Assembly (NCBI GenBank): GCA_937951625.1
Contig: CALFBP010000004.1
Location: 1-64,000, forward strand
Reading direction: 5' to 3'
DNA: 64,000 nucleotides
Source of the DNA: an uncultured Thermoguttaceae bacterium
GTDB taxonomy: Bacteria; Planctomycetota; Planctomycetia; Pirellulales; Thermoguttaceae
The notes under the pieces were generated by a model. It saw only the letters and a list, made by a program, of their open reading frames with translations. It was not told the DNA's origin and searched no databases. Numbering within the stretch: the first letter of the stretch is position 1; each line of letters starts with the position of its first letter. Below are positions 35,145 through 43,478 of the stretch, in pieces. The position numbers and the translations under genes were made by a program.

Positions 35145-36292
35145 AGGTCTACTATGAGTTTGGACTGAAGCAAATCAACAAACGGGGAGAGGAGTTGTGC
35201 GGCGACAGCGTCGAGTTCACCTTGAAGCCAGACACGGCCACGCTCGTTCTATCCGACGGGCTGGGCAGCGGCGTCAAGGCGAGCATCCTCTCCACGCTCA
35301 CCACCCGCATCGCCATCCGAATGCTCGACGGCGGTTTGCCGATGGAGGAAGTCTTTCGAACCGTGTCCGAGACCCTGCCCATGTGCCGGGTGCGGAAGAT
35401 CGCCTACAGTACGTTCAGCATCGGCCAGTTGTCGTCCGAGGGATCGGCCCAGTTCGTGGTGTACGACAATCCGCCGCCGTTGCTCATCCGGGGCGCCAAG
35501 GCCCAGCCCTTGGATGCCGACGAACACGACGTGGGCGGGAAACACGTTTTCCACTACGGTTTCCAACTCCAATGCGGCGACTGGCTCGTGCTGGTTTCGG
35601 ATGGGGTATTGAATGCGGGCATTGGTGGGGCCTACCCCTTGGGGTGGGGCTGGGAGGCCCTGGTCGCCTATGTGGAGAACCACGTCCACGATGCCCTTTC
35701 CGCCGAGGGGTTGGCGGCGAAGCTCGCCTGTGTGGTCGAGCACCTGTACGAGGGACCGCCGGGCGACGACGTGAGCATCGCGGTGGTCAAGGTCCGTCGC
35801 AAGCGGATGTTGACCATGTTGATCGGTCCGCCGGTGGAGAAGCAGAGCGACGCGCAGGTGGTCGCGGCCTTGATGTCGGCACAAGGACGCCGCGTGGTCT
35901 GCGGTGGGACGACCGCCAGGATCGTCGCCCGATTCCTTGGTTGCCCGATCGACGTCGATTTGGAAACAGGGACCGAGTCCGTCCCGCCCATCGGCAGGAT
36001 CCAGGGGATCGACCTTGTGACCGAGGGTACCTTGACGGTCACCAAGGCCCTGGAGATCATCCGCGAGGATGCCCCCGGCGAGCCTTGGAAGTTCAAGCCC
36101 GACGGGGCCAGCCGACTGGTGGACTTGCTCTACGAGGCGGATGCGGTGAAAGTGATCGTGGGCCGGGCCATGAATCCGGCTCATCAAAACCCCAAGCTGC
36201 CGAGAAACCTCAGTCTGAAGACCCAGGTCATCGAAGTCCTCGCCGAGCTACTGCGACGTAAAGGCAAGGAAGTGGAAATCGAGTACTATTGA
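35141..36292 (+). CDS. SpoIIE/PP2C-type phosphatase with unknown C-terminal domain
   Basis: The 383-residue protein starts at GTG 35141, overlapping the PAS gene. Residues 1-225 are a SpoIIE-like PP2C domain with the metal-binding segments LVLSDGLGSGVKAS and VLVSDGVLNAG, and GDDVSIAVV at its end. Residues 226-383 form a second domain (LTMLIGPPVEK, RVVCGGTTARIVARFLG, RPGGASRLVDLLYEAD-like stretch) that I do not recognise. Proteins of this layout sit beside HydABC-type hydrogenase genes in other anaerobes. Its phosphoprotein substrate is unknown. No anti-sigma or STAS protein is encoded nearby. Confidence 0.82.
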   Translation: MKVYYEFGLKQINKRGEELCGDSVEFTLKPDTATLVLSDGLGSGVKASILSTLTTRIAIRMLDGGLPMEEVFRTVSETLPMCRVRKIAYSTFSIGQLSSEGSAQFVVYDNPPPLLIRGAKAQPLDADEHDVGGKHVFHYGFQLQCGDWLVLVSDGVLNAGIGGAYPLGWGWEALVAYVENHVHDALSAEGLAAKLACVVEHLYEGPPGDDVSIAVVKVRRKRMLTMLIGPPVEKQSDAQVVAALMSAQGRRVVCGGTTARIVARFLGCPIDVDLETGTESVPPIGRIQGIDLVTEGTLTVTKALEIIREDAPGEPWKFKPDGASRLVDLLYEADAVKVIVGRAMNPAHQNPKLPRNLSLKTQVIEVLAELLRRKGKEVEIEYY

Positions 36293-36299
36293 GAACTTG

Positions 36300-36824
36300 A
36301 TGATGGCTGAAATAGAAACCCCGAACGTCGCTCGGATTGTCGACCGCTATGGCGGCGATCCAGATATGTTGATTCCCATGATGCAGGACATTCAGGCCCA
36401 GTGCGGCTATTTGCCGCAGGCGGAGCTGAAGGAATTGTCGCGGACGCTTCAGGTGCCGCTGGCACGGATATATAGCGTCGCCACGTTCTACGCCTCGTTC
36501 CGTTTAGCGCCCAAAGGCGAACACACGATCCAGCTTTGCATGGGAACGGTGTGCTTTCTGAAAGGCGCCGGCCAGATTTCGGATACGCTGCAAAAGGAGT
36601 TTTCGCTGGTAGCCGGGGGGACCTCGCCAGATGGGAAGTTTACGTTCTCGCCGGTCAACTGCGTGGGAGCCTGTGCTTTGGCCCCGGTGATGGTGGTCGA
36701 TGGTCAGTATTACGGCAACCTCAGCGTCGACAAGGCGGTCGACATGCTTCGTCTGGTGGCCGCGGGCGAAGCTCCCCTGGGAGATCAGGTCGAAGGCGAG
36801 GCGAAGGGGTGTTCGCGGAACTGA
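36300..36824 (+). CDS. nuoE: NuoE/HydC-type NADH dehydrogenase 2Fe-2S subunit
   Basis: The 174-residue subunit has the N-terminal helical bundle (IVDRYGGDPDMLIPMMQDIQ) and a thioredoxin-like 2Fe-2S domain with C-x4-C (CMGTVC) and C-x3-C (NCVGAC) ligands. TTG, ATG and ATG are adjacent at 36297, 36300 and 36303; the first ATG is used. It passes electrons between the FMN site of the next subunit and other clusters. It is the first of three diaphorase-like genes inserted between the CODH and ACS genes and follows the phosphatase by seven bases. Confidence 0.93.
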   Translation: MMAEIETPNVARIVDRYGGDPDMLIPMMQDIQAQCGYLPQAELKELSRTLQVPLARIYSVATFYASFRLAPKGEHTIQLCMGTVCFLKGAGQISDTLQKEFSLVAGGTSPDGKFTFSPVNCVGACALAPVMVVDGQYYGNLSVDKAVDMLRLVAAGEAPLGDQVEGEAKGCSRN

Positions 36825-36859
36825 AGGCTTCCCTGCGCCTGCAACAGGAGTAAATCGCG

Positions 36860-38728
36860 GTGAGCACGACGACCGTCAGGCTGGAATCTACGCGGGATTT
36901 GGAGGCGTTGCGCGAAGAGCTGCGGAAGCAACGCGACCCCAATGCCAAACAAGTGCGGATTTGCCTGGGGACCGGCTGCACGGCCAAGGGGGCGATCAGG
37001 GTTTTCGAGCGATTCCAGGAGGCCGCCCGCCAGTCCGACGATGCTACTTCCGTGATTGGTGCAAAGTGTACCGGCTGCCACGGCTTTTGCGAACGCGGCC
37101 CGATCGTGGTCGTCGATCCGGGAAACCTCTTCTATTCCAATGTCAAAGAGGAAGACGTCCCCGAAATCTGGCGCGAATCGGTGATCGGTGGACGTTTGCT
37201 GGAACGCCTCTTGTATCAGGACGAGGCCAACGGTCGCGTTGCCAAAACGCCTGAGGAAATCCCGTTTTACCGCGCCCAACAGCGGGTGGTCCTGGCCATG
37301 AACGGGGTGATCGATCCGCGTTCGATCGACGACTACTTGGTTCATGGCGGCTACGCCGCGCTGGCCAAGGCGCTGGACACGATGACACCAGATCAGGTGA
37401 TCGACGAAGTGACGCGTTCGGGCCTGCGGGGGCGCGGCGGCGGGGGGTTTCCTACAGGCAAGAAATGGCGTTCCGCGCGGGACGCGCACGGAGAGCCACG
37501 CTATGTCATCGCCAACGGCGACGAAGGCGATCCGGGCGCCTTCATGGACCGCTCGCTCATGGAAGGGTGTCCTCATGCGGTGATCGAGGGGATGATCATT
37601 GGCGCCTATGCCATCGGCTCGACCCAAGGCTACATCTACGTGCGTAACGAATACCCTTTGGCGGTCGAACACCTCACGATCGCCATCAACCAAGCCCGGG
37701 AATTGGGCCTGTTGGGGCAAAACATTTTGGGGAGCGGTTTGGATTTCGACATCCGAATCAATCGCGGCGGTGGGGCGTTCGTGTGCGGCGAGTCGACCGC
37801 CCTCATGGCATCTCTGGAAGGCCGCCCCGGCGAACCCCGCGCCAAATATATTCACACCGTCGAGAGCGGCCTGCACGGCAAGCCCTCGCTGTTGAACAAT
37901 GTCGAGACTTGGGCCAACATTCCCGCGATCATCCTCCGCGGGGCCGACTGGTTCGCCTCGATGGGCACCGCAAAAAGCAAGGGCACCAAAGTCTTCTCGC
38001 TGGTGGGCAAGGTCCGCCACACGGGGCTGGTGGAAGTGCCCATGGGCATGACCTTGCGGCAGATCATTTACGACATCGGCGGCGGCATCCGCGACGGCAA
38101 GAGGTTTAAGGCCGTGCAGACGGGCGGTCCGTCGGGCGGTTGCATCCCCGCCGAATATCTCGACGAGCCCGTGGATTTCGACCGCTTGACGGAGCTGGGG
38201 TCGATGATGGGCTCGGGCGGGATGATCGTCATGGACGAAGAGACCTGCATGCCTAGCGTGGCGCGGTATTTCATCCAGTTCCTGAAAGAGGAATCCTGTG
38301 GTAAATGCACCCCGTGTCGCGAGGGCATCGCTCAGATGCTCGATATCCTTAATCGCATCACCCGCGGCAAGGGGCGGCCCGACGACTTGCAGTCGCTCCG
38401 CACGCTGGCGGAACTTTTGGAGGACACCGCTTTGTGCGCCCTCGGCAAGACGGCTGCCTATCCGGTGCTCTCTACGATCCGATATTTCCAAGAAGAATAC
38501 GACGCGCATATCCACGAACGACACTGCCCCGCGAAGGTCTGCGCAGGGATGTTCCGCTATGTCATCAATGAAGAGACATGTCGGGGCTGCGGCCTTTGCG
38601 CGAAGAAGTGTCCGATACACGGAATCACCGGCGAGCGGAAGAGACCGCACGTGATCGACCAGGTGCGATGCACCCATTGTGGAACGTGCTTCGAGGTTTG
38701 CCCCTTCGCGGGGGTGATGAAGGTGTAG
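36860..38728 (+). CDS. nuoF: NuoF/HydB-type NADH-binding flavoprotein subunit
   Basis: The 622-residue protein has four parts, the layout of HydB/BfuB rather than of complex I NuoF. First is an N-terminal thioredoxin-like 2Fe-2S domain (Cys35, Cys40, Cys73, Cys77). Then comes the FMN/NADH domain with [14 protein letters not shown] (190-203) and [13 protein letters not shown] (219-231). The 4Fe-4S motif [12 protein letters not shown] follows. A C-terminal two-cluster ferredoxin domain ends it ([24 protein letters not shown]). It binds NAD(H) and FMN and is the site of electron bifurcation in HydABC-type enzymes. Start GTG 36860. Confidence 0.94.
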   Translation: MSTTTVRLESTRDLEALREELRKQRDPNAKQVRICLGTGCTAKGAIRVFERFQEAARQSDDATSVIGAKCTGCHGFCERGPIVVVDPGNLFYSNVKEEDVPEIWRESVIGGRLLERLLYQDEANGRVAKTPEEIPFYRAQQRVVLAMNGVIDPRSIDDYLVHGGYAALAKALDTMTPDQVIDEVTRSGLRGRGGGGFPTGKKWRSARDAHGEPRYVIANGDEGDPGAFMDRSLMEGCPHAVIEGMIIGAYAIGSTQGYIYVRNEYPLAVEHLTIAINQARELGLLGQNILGSGLDFDIRINRGGGAFVCGESTALMASLEGRPGEPRAKYIHTVESGLHGKPSLLNNVETWANIPAIILRGADWFASMGTAKSKGTKVFSLVGKVRHTGLVEVPMGMTLRQIIYDIGGGIRDGKRFKAVQTGGPSGGCIPAEYLDEPVDFDRLTELGSMMGSGGMIVMDEETCMPSVARYFIQFLKEESCGKCTPCREGIAQMLDILNRITRGKGRPDDLQSLRTLAELLEDTALCALGKTAAYPVLSTIRYFQEEYDAHIHERHCPAKVCAGMFRYVINEETCRGCGLCAKKCPIHGITGERKRPHVIDQVRCTHCGTCFEVCPFAGVMKV

Positions 38729-38744
38729 CAGGGAAATCACCGCA

Positions 38745-38787
38745 GGCCGCGGGCGGGCAAGGGTTGCCTTCCGGTCTATCAGCGGCC
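38745..38787 (+). repeat. Intercistronic hairpin between nuoF and the HoxU-like gene
   Basis: Outer arms GGCCGC (38745-38750) and GCGGCC (38782-38787) flank an inner stem GGCAA (38756-38760) / TTGCC (38764-38768). It lies in the 104-base gap between two genes of the same operon, with no T tract, so it is unlikely to terminate transcription. Confidence 0.35.
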
Positions 38788-38832
38788 GATGATGCGGGGA
38801 ACGAAAGAACCAACCAACGGCGTTGTCGAACG

Positions 38833-39669
38833 ATGCCCACCGTAACCATCGACGGAAAAGCGTGTCCGGCGCAGGTCGGCGAGACAATTCTCGAAGTCGC
38901 CCGGCGCAACGGAATTTGGATCCCCACTCTTTGTCACCACGCCGCGTTGGAGCCTTATGCCGCGTGTCGTTTATGCGTGGTGGAGATCGACCGCGGCGGC
39001 TGGTGGCAGGTGGTCACGTCGTGCAATTATCCCGTACGCGGCGATTTAACGGTTCGGGTACAATCGGAGCGGGCGATTCGGGATCGGCAAGGAGTGATCC
39101 AGCTCATGCTTGCCCGCTCGCCCGACAGCCCCGAACTCCGCGAACTGGCCGCGCGGATGGGGGTTTTCGGCACTCCCTATCCCAAAGTCACGGAATCGCA
39201 ACGGAATTGCATTTTGTGCGGGTTGTGCGTGCGGGTATGTGAGGAGCGGATCGGGGCCTCGGCCATTTCCTTGGTAGGGCGGGGGGTGGAGCGGGCCGTG
39301 GCCGCGCCGTTCCGCTTGGCTTCGGAGGATTGCATCGGCTGCGGGGCCTGCGCGGCCATCTGCCCTGTGGGCACCATCGTCGTCCGCTTCCATCCCACGG
39401 AAGTCGAAATTTCGCCCTTCAAGACCCGCGTCAAGCTCCGTCGTTGCGCCCGCTGCGGCGAACCCCTGGCCAGCGAATTGGCCGCGCGGGCCATGGCCCA
39501 ACGCGGCGGCCCCACGGTTGTCGAACTGCTCCAGGATGAGGTACACTGCTCTCGCTGCAAGAGAAAGGAATTGGCACAGGAATTGACGGCGACGCTCCCA
39601 ACGCCGCGCTACCATGAACCTGCGGCGTCGGGGACCGATGGCCAGCAGCGGTCGGTCCGGAGAGACTAA
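38833..39669 (+). CDS. HoxU/NuoG-like FeS subunit without hydrogenase domain
   Basis: ATG 38833 starts a 278-residue protein. The N-terminal 2Fe-2S domain has Cys34, Cys45, Cys48 and Cys64. In HoxU, NuoG and HydA a His-Cys3 cluster motif follows; here that stretch reads QLMLARSPDSPELRELAARM, with no cysteines, so that cluster is missing. Next come two ferredoxin motifs (CILCGLCVRVC, CIGCGACAAICP). The C-terminal 70 residues add two CxxC pairs (CARC 205-208, CSRC 239-242) that could hold zinc or another cluster. There is no H-cluster domain. It probably bridges NuoEF to an external donor such as the CooF-like ferredoxin. Confidence 0.85.
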   Translation: MPTVTIDGKACPAQVGETILEVARRNGIWIPTLCHHAALEPYAACRLCVVEIDRGGWWQVVTSCNYPVRGDLTVRVQSERAIRDRQGVIQLMLARSPDSPELRELAARMGVFGTPYPKVTESQRNCILCGLCVRVCEERIGASAISLVGRGVERAVAAPFRLASEDCIGCGACAAICPVGTIVVRFHPTEVEISPFKTRVKLRRCARCGEPLASELAARAMAQRGGPTVVELLQDEVHCSRCKRKELAQELTATLPTPRYHEPAASGTDGQQRSVRRD

Positions 39670-39722
39670 ATCGGTATCACGATGGTCATCGCGATCCAAA
39701 CGTTCACGATTCGGAGGCATTG

Positions 39723-41930
39723 ATGTCCAAGCAGGTATTCACGCAGGTCATTCGGGGAGCCCACGAATGGGTGAAAAGGGCTGAACAAGAGCTGGACGAG
39801 GCGATTGCCAAGCACGGAACCGATAAGCCGGTGGGCTGGCCGGGACAAACGGCTTACTACCTGCCGATGTCCTACGCCTTGATGGGGCTCGAGGCGAAGA
39901 CCATTGGCGACTTGCGGGCCCAAGTCCAGCACGCTCGGGAGTTGCTCAAACCCATCCCCTCCGACGAACTCTGGCTCCCCTACCTTGGCGACGGGTTGGA
40001 CGCCGGGGCTGCAACCATGCTTGCCCAGGAAGTGTTGGTTGCCCTGCGGACCGTCAATGGATTCACCATGCCGCCCGGCTGGCAAGGGTTCATCTCCGAC
40101 ACGATCATGCGCGAATTGGGCATCCAATTGGTCGACGGCCGCATGCCTGGGTTCGCGCTGCTGCTCGGTCCCGCCCCCACCACCGAAATCGCGGTCCACA
40201 CCGTGCGCGAGCTGCAAAAGCGCAGCATCCTCGTGTTCCTCTGCGCGAATCGCGGGGGTAAAACCGCCCGCGAACAGATGTACGAGGGCGGGGTGCTGAA
40301 AGAGGATGCTCCGCTCAAGGAGTGTTGGGATCAATATGTGGTGCCTGTGGGACCCGACACCCTGGACGGCATCTATGTGCTCAATTGGTCGATCCGCAGC
40401 GCGTTGACGTTCGGGAACCATAAGCGCGGCGAATGGCGCAAGTGCCTGGATTATACGAAGCGCCGCATCCATGCCTTCGGCATCGCCTTCGGCGAGATTC
40501 CCGATGATTGGTACGCCATGGGCGCCGGCGCCATCCTTTTGGGCTATCCGGTAATCTCGGACTCGAAGACCACGCCGGAGATCCGCCCGACCGGCGTCAC
40601 CGTGCGCGAGGAATTGGTCGTCGAGACGGATTACGAAAAGCTCGTGCCCACCTGCATCGACACGCGGGCGGTGAAGGTCAAGGTCGAGAAGATCGATATT
40701 CCCGTGGGCTATGCCGCGGCCTTCGAGGGCGAACGCGTGCGCAAGGAGGACATGCAAGTCCAGTTCGGTTATAAATATTCCGACGCCGTGGAATACGTCC
40801 ACATGGTCGACGGCAGTACGATCCAGGACGGCGAGATCGTGCTGGACGGACCCGACATCGATACCGTCCCCGAGGGCGGGGCCATGCCTTTATCGATCGA
40901 GGTGCTCGTGGCGGGACGCAAAATGCACCGTGACTTCGAGGGCATTCTCGAGCGACAAATCCATCGTTGGACCAGCCACGCCATGGGCTTCATGCACACC
41001 GGCCAGCGCGATCAGATCTGGTGCCGCATCAGCAAGAAGGCCTACCAGGCTGGGTTCCGCCTGAAGCATCTGGGAACGATTCTCCACGCCAAAATGCACG
41101 ACGAATACGGCGGCATCGTGGACAAGGTGGCTGTCCACATTTCCACAAAACCGGAAGTCGTCAAGGCCAAAGTGGCCGAGGCCCGGGAAGCCTTCCGGAT
41201 TCGTGACGACCGCATCGCCGGCCTGACCGATGAATCGGTGGACACGTTCTACAGTTGCACGATCTGCCAGAGCTACGCCCCCGACCACGTTTGCGTGATC
41301 ACGCCGCAGCGGCTGGGATTGTGCGGGGCGTATAACTGGCTGGACGGGCGGGCGAACTACGAAATCAATCCCACTGGTCCCAATCAGCCTATCGCCAAAG
41401 GTCGCACCATCGACGCGCAGAAAGGCGAGTGGGAAGGGGTCAACAAGTTCGTCTATCAATATTCGAACCGCAAGATCGAACGCTTCTGCGCTTACAGCCT
41501 GCTGGAGGCTCCGATGACCAGTTGCGGCTGTTTCGAGTGCATTGTCGCGCCGTTGCCCCTGGCCAATGGTGTGATGGTGGTCAATCGGGAATACTCGGGC
41601 ACGACTCCGTCGGGCATGACGTTTGGCGATCTTGCTTCGGTGACTGGCGGGGGGGCCCAAACCCCGGGTTTCGTCGGCGTGGGACGGCTTTATCTCTCCA
41701 GCCCGAAATTCCTCGCCGCCGACGGCGGTATTCGGCGGATCGTTTGGATGCCCAAGGCCCTCAAGGAAGCAATCCGTGAACGGCTCCAGAAAGAGGCCGA
41801 TCGGATCGGCGAACCTGACCTTCTGGATAAAATCGCGACCGAGGACGACGCCTTGACCGAAGAAGAGGTGGCCGCTTTTGCGGAGAGCAAGGGCCACCCG
41901 GCCTTGGCCATGGCGCCGCTGATCGGATAA
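39723..41930 (+). CDS. acsB: CO-methylating acetyl-CoA synthase
   Basis: The 735-residue enzyme joins CO, a methyl group and CoA into acetyl-CoA at the A-cluster. The 4Fe-4S ligands are Cys512, Cys515, Cys524 and Cys534 (SCTICQSYAPDHVC, GLCGAYNW). The distal nickel site is Cys601-Gly-Cys603 (TSCGCFEC). Spacing matches the Moorella enzyme exactly (3, 9, 10 and 67 residues). The full N-terminal domain of about 310 residues that docks to CODH is present, so this is the bacterial, not the archaeal, form. ATG 39723 follows GGAGG; an in-frame TTG precedes it. Confidence 0.97.
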   Translation: MSKQVFTQVIRGAHEWVKRAEQELDEAIAKHGTDKPVGWPGQTAYYLPMSYALMGLEAKTIGDLRAQVQHARELLKPIPSDELWLPYLGDGLDAGAATMLAQEVLVALRTVNGFTMPPGWQGFISDTIMRELGIQLVDGRMPGFALLLGPAPTTEIAVHTVRELQKRSILVFLCANRGGKTAREQMYEGGVLKEDAPLKECWDQYVVPVGPDTLDGIYVLNWSIRSALTFGNHKRGEWRKCLDYTKRRIHAFGIAFGEIPDDWYAMGAGAILLGYPVISDSKTTPEIRPTGVTVREELVVETDYEKLVPTCIDTRAVKVKVEKIDIPVGYAAAFEGERVRKEDMQVQFGYKYSDAVEYVHMVDGSTIQDGEIVLDGPDIDTVPEGGAMPLSIEVLVAGRKMHRDFEGILERQIHRWTSHAMGFMHTGQRDQIWCRISKKAYQAGFRLKHLGTILHAKMHDEYGGIVDKVAVHISTKPEVVKAKVAEAREAFRIRDDRIAGLTDESVDTFYSCTICQSYAPDHVCVITPQRLGLCGAYNWLDGRANYEINPTGPNQPIAKGRTIDAQKGEWEGVNKFVYQYSNRKIERFCAYSLLEAPMTSCGCFECIVAPLPLANGVMVVNREYSGTTPSGMTFGDLASVTGGGAQTPGFVGVGRLYLSSPKFLAADGGIRRIVWMPKALKEAIRERLQKEADRIGEPDLLDKIATEDDALTEEEVAAFAESKGHPALAMAPLIG

Positions 41931-42011
41931 CGCTAGACAACGAAACATGAGTCGCTCCACCTGGAGATTTCCAACCACGACGCCCCAACGACCGCTGACG
42001 AGGGACGAACC

Positions 42012-43352
42012 ATGGCTCTCACCGGGATCGAAATCTACAAACACTTGCCCAAGACGAACTGCAAAGATTGCGGGTTTCCCACCTGCCTCGCCTTCGCCAT
42101 GAAGGTGGCGGTGAAACAAGTGGGGCTCGACAAGTGTCCGCACATTACCCCCGAGGCGTCCGCCGCACTGGAGTCGGCCTCGCGCCCGCCGATTCAATTG
42201 GTGACCATCGGCGTCGGGGAGAACGAGATCAAGATCGGCAACGAGACTCAGCTCTACCGCCACGAAGAGAAGTTCCATCGTCCTACCGCCATCGCCGTGC
42301 GAATCTCCGATCGTGCCGAGGATGCCGCCATCGCCGAGCAGGCCAAGGCCATCGGCACGATGGTGTTGGAGCGGGTGGGGCTGCGATTCAAGGTGAACCT
42401 GATCGCGGTGGACAATGAATCGGGCGACGCGGCCCGGTTCGAGAAGGCGGTGAAACTGGTCGCCGAGAATTCGGGTATGGCCTGCGTCTTGATGTCGGCC
42501 AAGGCCGATCATCTCCGCCGCGCGGCGGCGGCAGTTTCTGGACAGCGCCCGTTGTTGTACATCACCGACCCGGCTCAGGCCGAAACAGCCGCCCGAGTCG
42601 CCAAGGATGAAAAGTGCCCCTTGGCGGTCCGAGCCGACGGCGTGGAAGCCTTGGCGGAGGTGACGGGCAAGATTCAGGCCGCCGGCGTGGAGGAGATCGT
42701 GCTGGATCCGGGCACGCGGACCGTGAAGGCCACGGTCGAGGCCCTCACCATGATCCGTCGCTTGGCCTTGAAGAACTTTCGGCCTTTGGGGTATCCTGCT
42801 CTCGCCGTGACCGCGAGCTTGGACCCCACGATGCAGGCCGCCGAGGCCAGTATCTACGTGGCGAAATACGCGGGCATCGTGATCACCGACGCCCGCGAAC
42901 CCTGGCAGTTGCTACCCATTTTCACCACGCGGCAAGACATCTACACGGACCCGCAAAAGCCCGTGGCCGTGGAACCGAAGCTCTATTCGGTGGGCGCCGT
43001 CGGTCCCGATTCTCCTCTGTTGGTGACTACCAACTTTTCGCTCAGTTACTATTCGGTGGAAGGCGAAGTCGAGGCGAGCCGCGTGCCGGCTTACATTTTG
43101 GCCGTGGATACCGAGGGCACCTCCGTGCTGACGGCCTGGGCGTCGGACAAGTTCAACGCCGATACGATCACCAAGGCCATGAAAAAGGCGGACGTCGATT
43201 CCAAGATCCCGCATAAGACGCTTGTCCTGCCGGGATTTGTAGCTGTATTGTCGGCTGGGGTCGAGGACGAATCGGGCTGGAAGGTCCAAATCGGGCCCAA
43301 GGAAGCCTCCGGCATTCCCACTTATTTGAAAAAGCAGCAATGGAAAGCGTGA
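42012..43352 (+). CDS. acsC: Corrinoid iron-sulfur protein large subunit
   Basis: The 446-residue subunit starts at ATG 42012 after GAGGG. The N-terminal 4Fe-4S motif has Cys17, Cys20, Cys25 and Cys42 (NCKDCGFPTCLAF, KCPH), which is the cluster used to reactivate Co(II). A TIM-barrel domain and a C-terminal cobalamin-binding domain follow (ending in PTYLKKQQWKA). With AcsD it carries the methyl group on cobalt from methyl-tetrahydrofolate to AcsB. It lies 81 bases after acsB. Confidence 0.96.
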   Translation: MALTGIEIYKHLPKTNCKDCGFPTCLAFAMKVAVKQVGLDKCPHITPEASAALESASRPPIQLVTIGVGENEIKIGNETQLYRHEEKFHRPTAIAVRISDRAEDAAIAEQAKAIGTMVLERVGLRFKVNLIAVDNESGDAARFEKAVKLVAENSGMACVLMSAKADHLRRAAAAVSGQRPLLYITDPAQAETAARVAKDEKCPLAVRADGVEALAEVTGKIQAAGVEEIVLDPGTRTVKATVEALTMIRRLALKNFRPLGYPALAVTASLDPTMQAAEASIYVAKYAGIVITDAREPWQLLPIFTTRQDIYTDPQKPVAVEPKLYSVGAVGPDSPLLVTTNFSLSYYSVEGEVEASRVPAYILAVDTEGTSVLTAWASDKFNADTITKAMKKADVDSKIPHKTLVLPGFVAVLSAGVEDESGWKVQIGPKEASGIPTYLKKQQWKA

Positions 43353-43396
43353 TTGTCGGTTCAATTCCCGTGGCGACCGTGCGGTGGGGCCAGCGG

Positions 43397-43448
43397 GGCG
43401 CCGTCCCACCTAAGCGGACCATTCTTCCCGGTGGGATTGTACGGCGCC
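43397..43448 (+). repeat. Strong hairpin between acsC and acsV
   Basis: GGCGCCGT plus CCCACC (43397-43410) pairs perfectly with GGTGGG (43430-43435) and ACGGCGCC (43441-43448), with a five-base bulge and a 19-base loop. It lies 45 bases after acsC and 31 bases before the acsV start. No T tract follows. Confidence 0.5.
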
Positions 43449-43478
43449 GGTCCCAAATCATGGCCTTGACCTCCAACC

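Noticed and set aside
36860-39669. A functional HydABC-type [FeFe]-hydrogenase
   Set aside because: The third subunit has no H-cluster cysteine motifs and is only 278 residues, so no hydrogenase active site is encoded.
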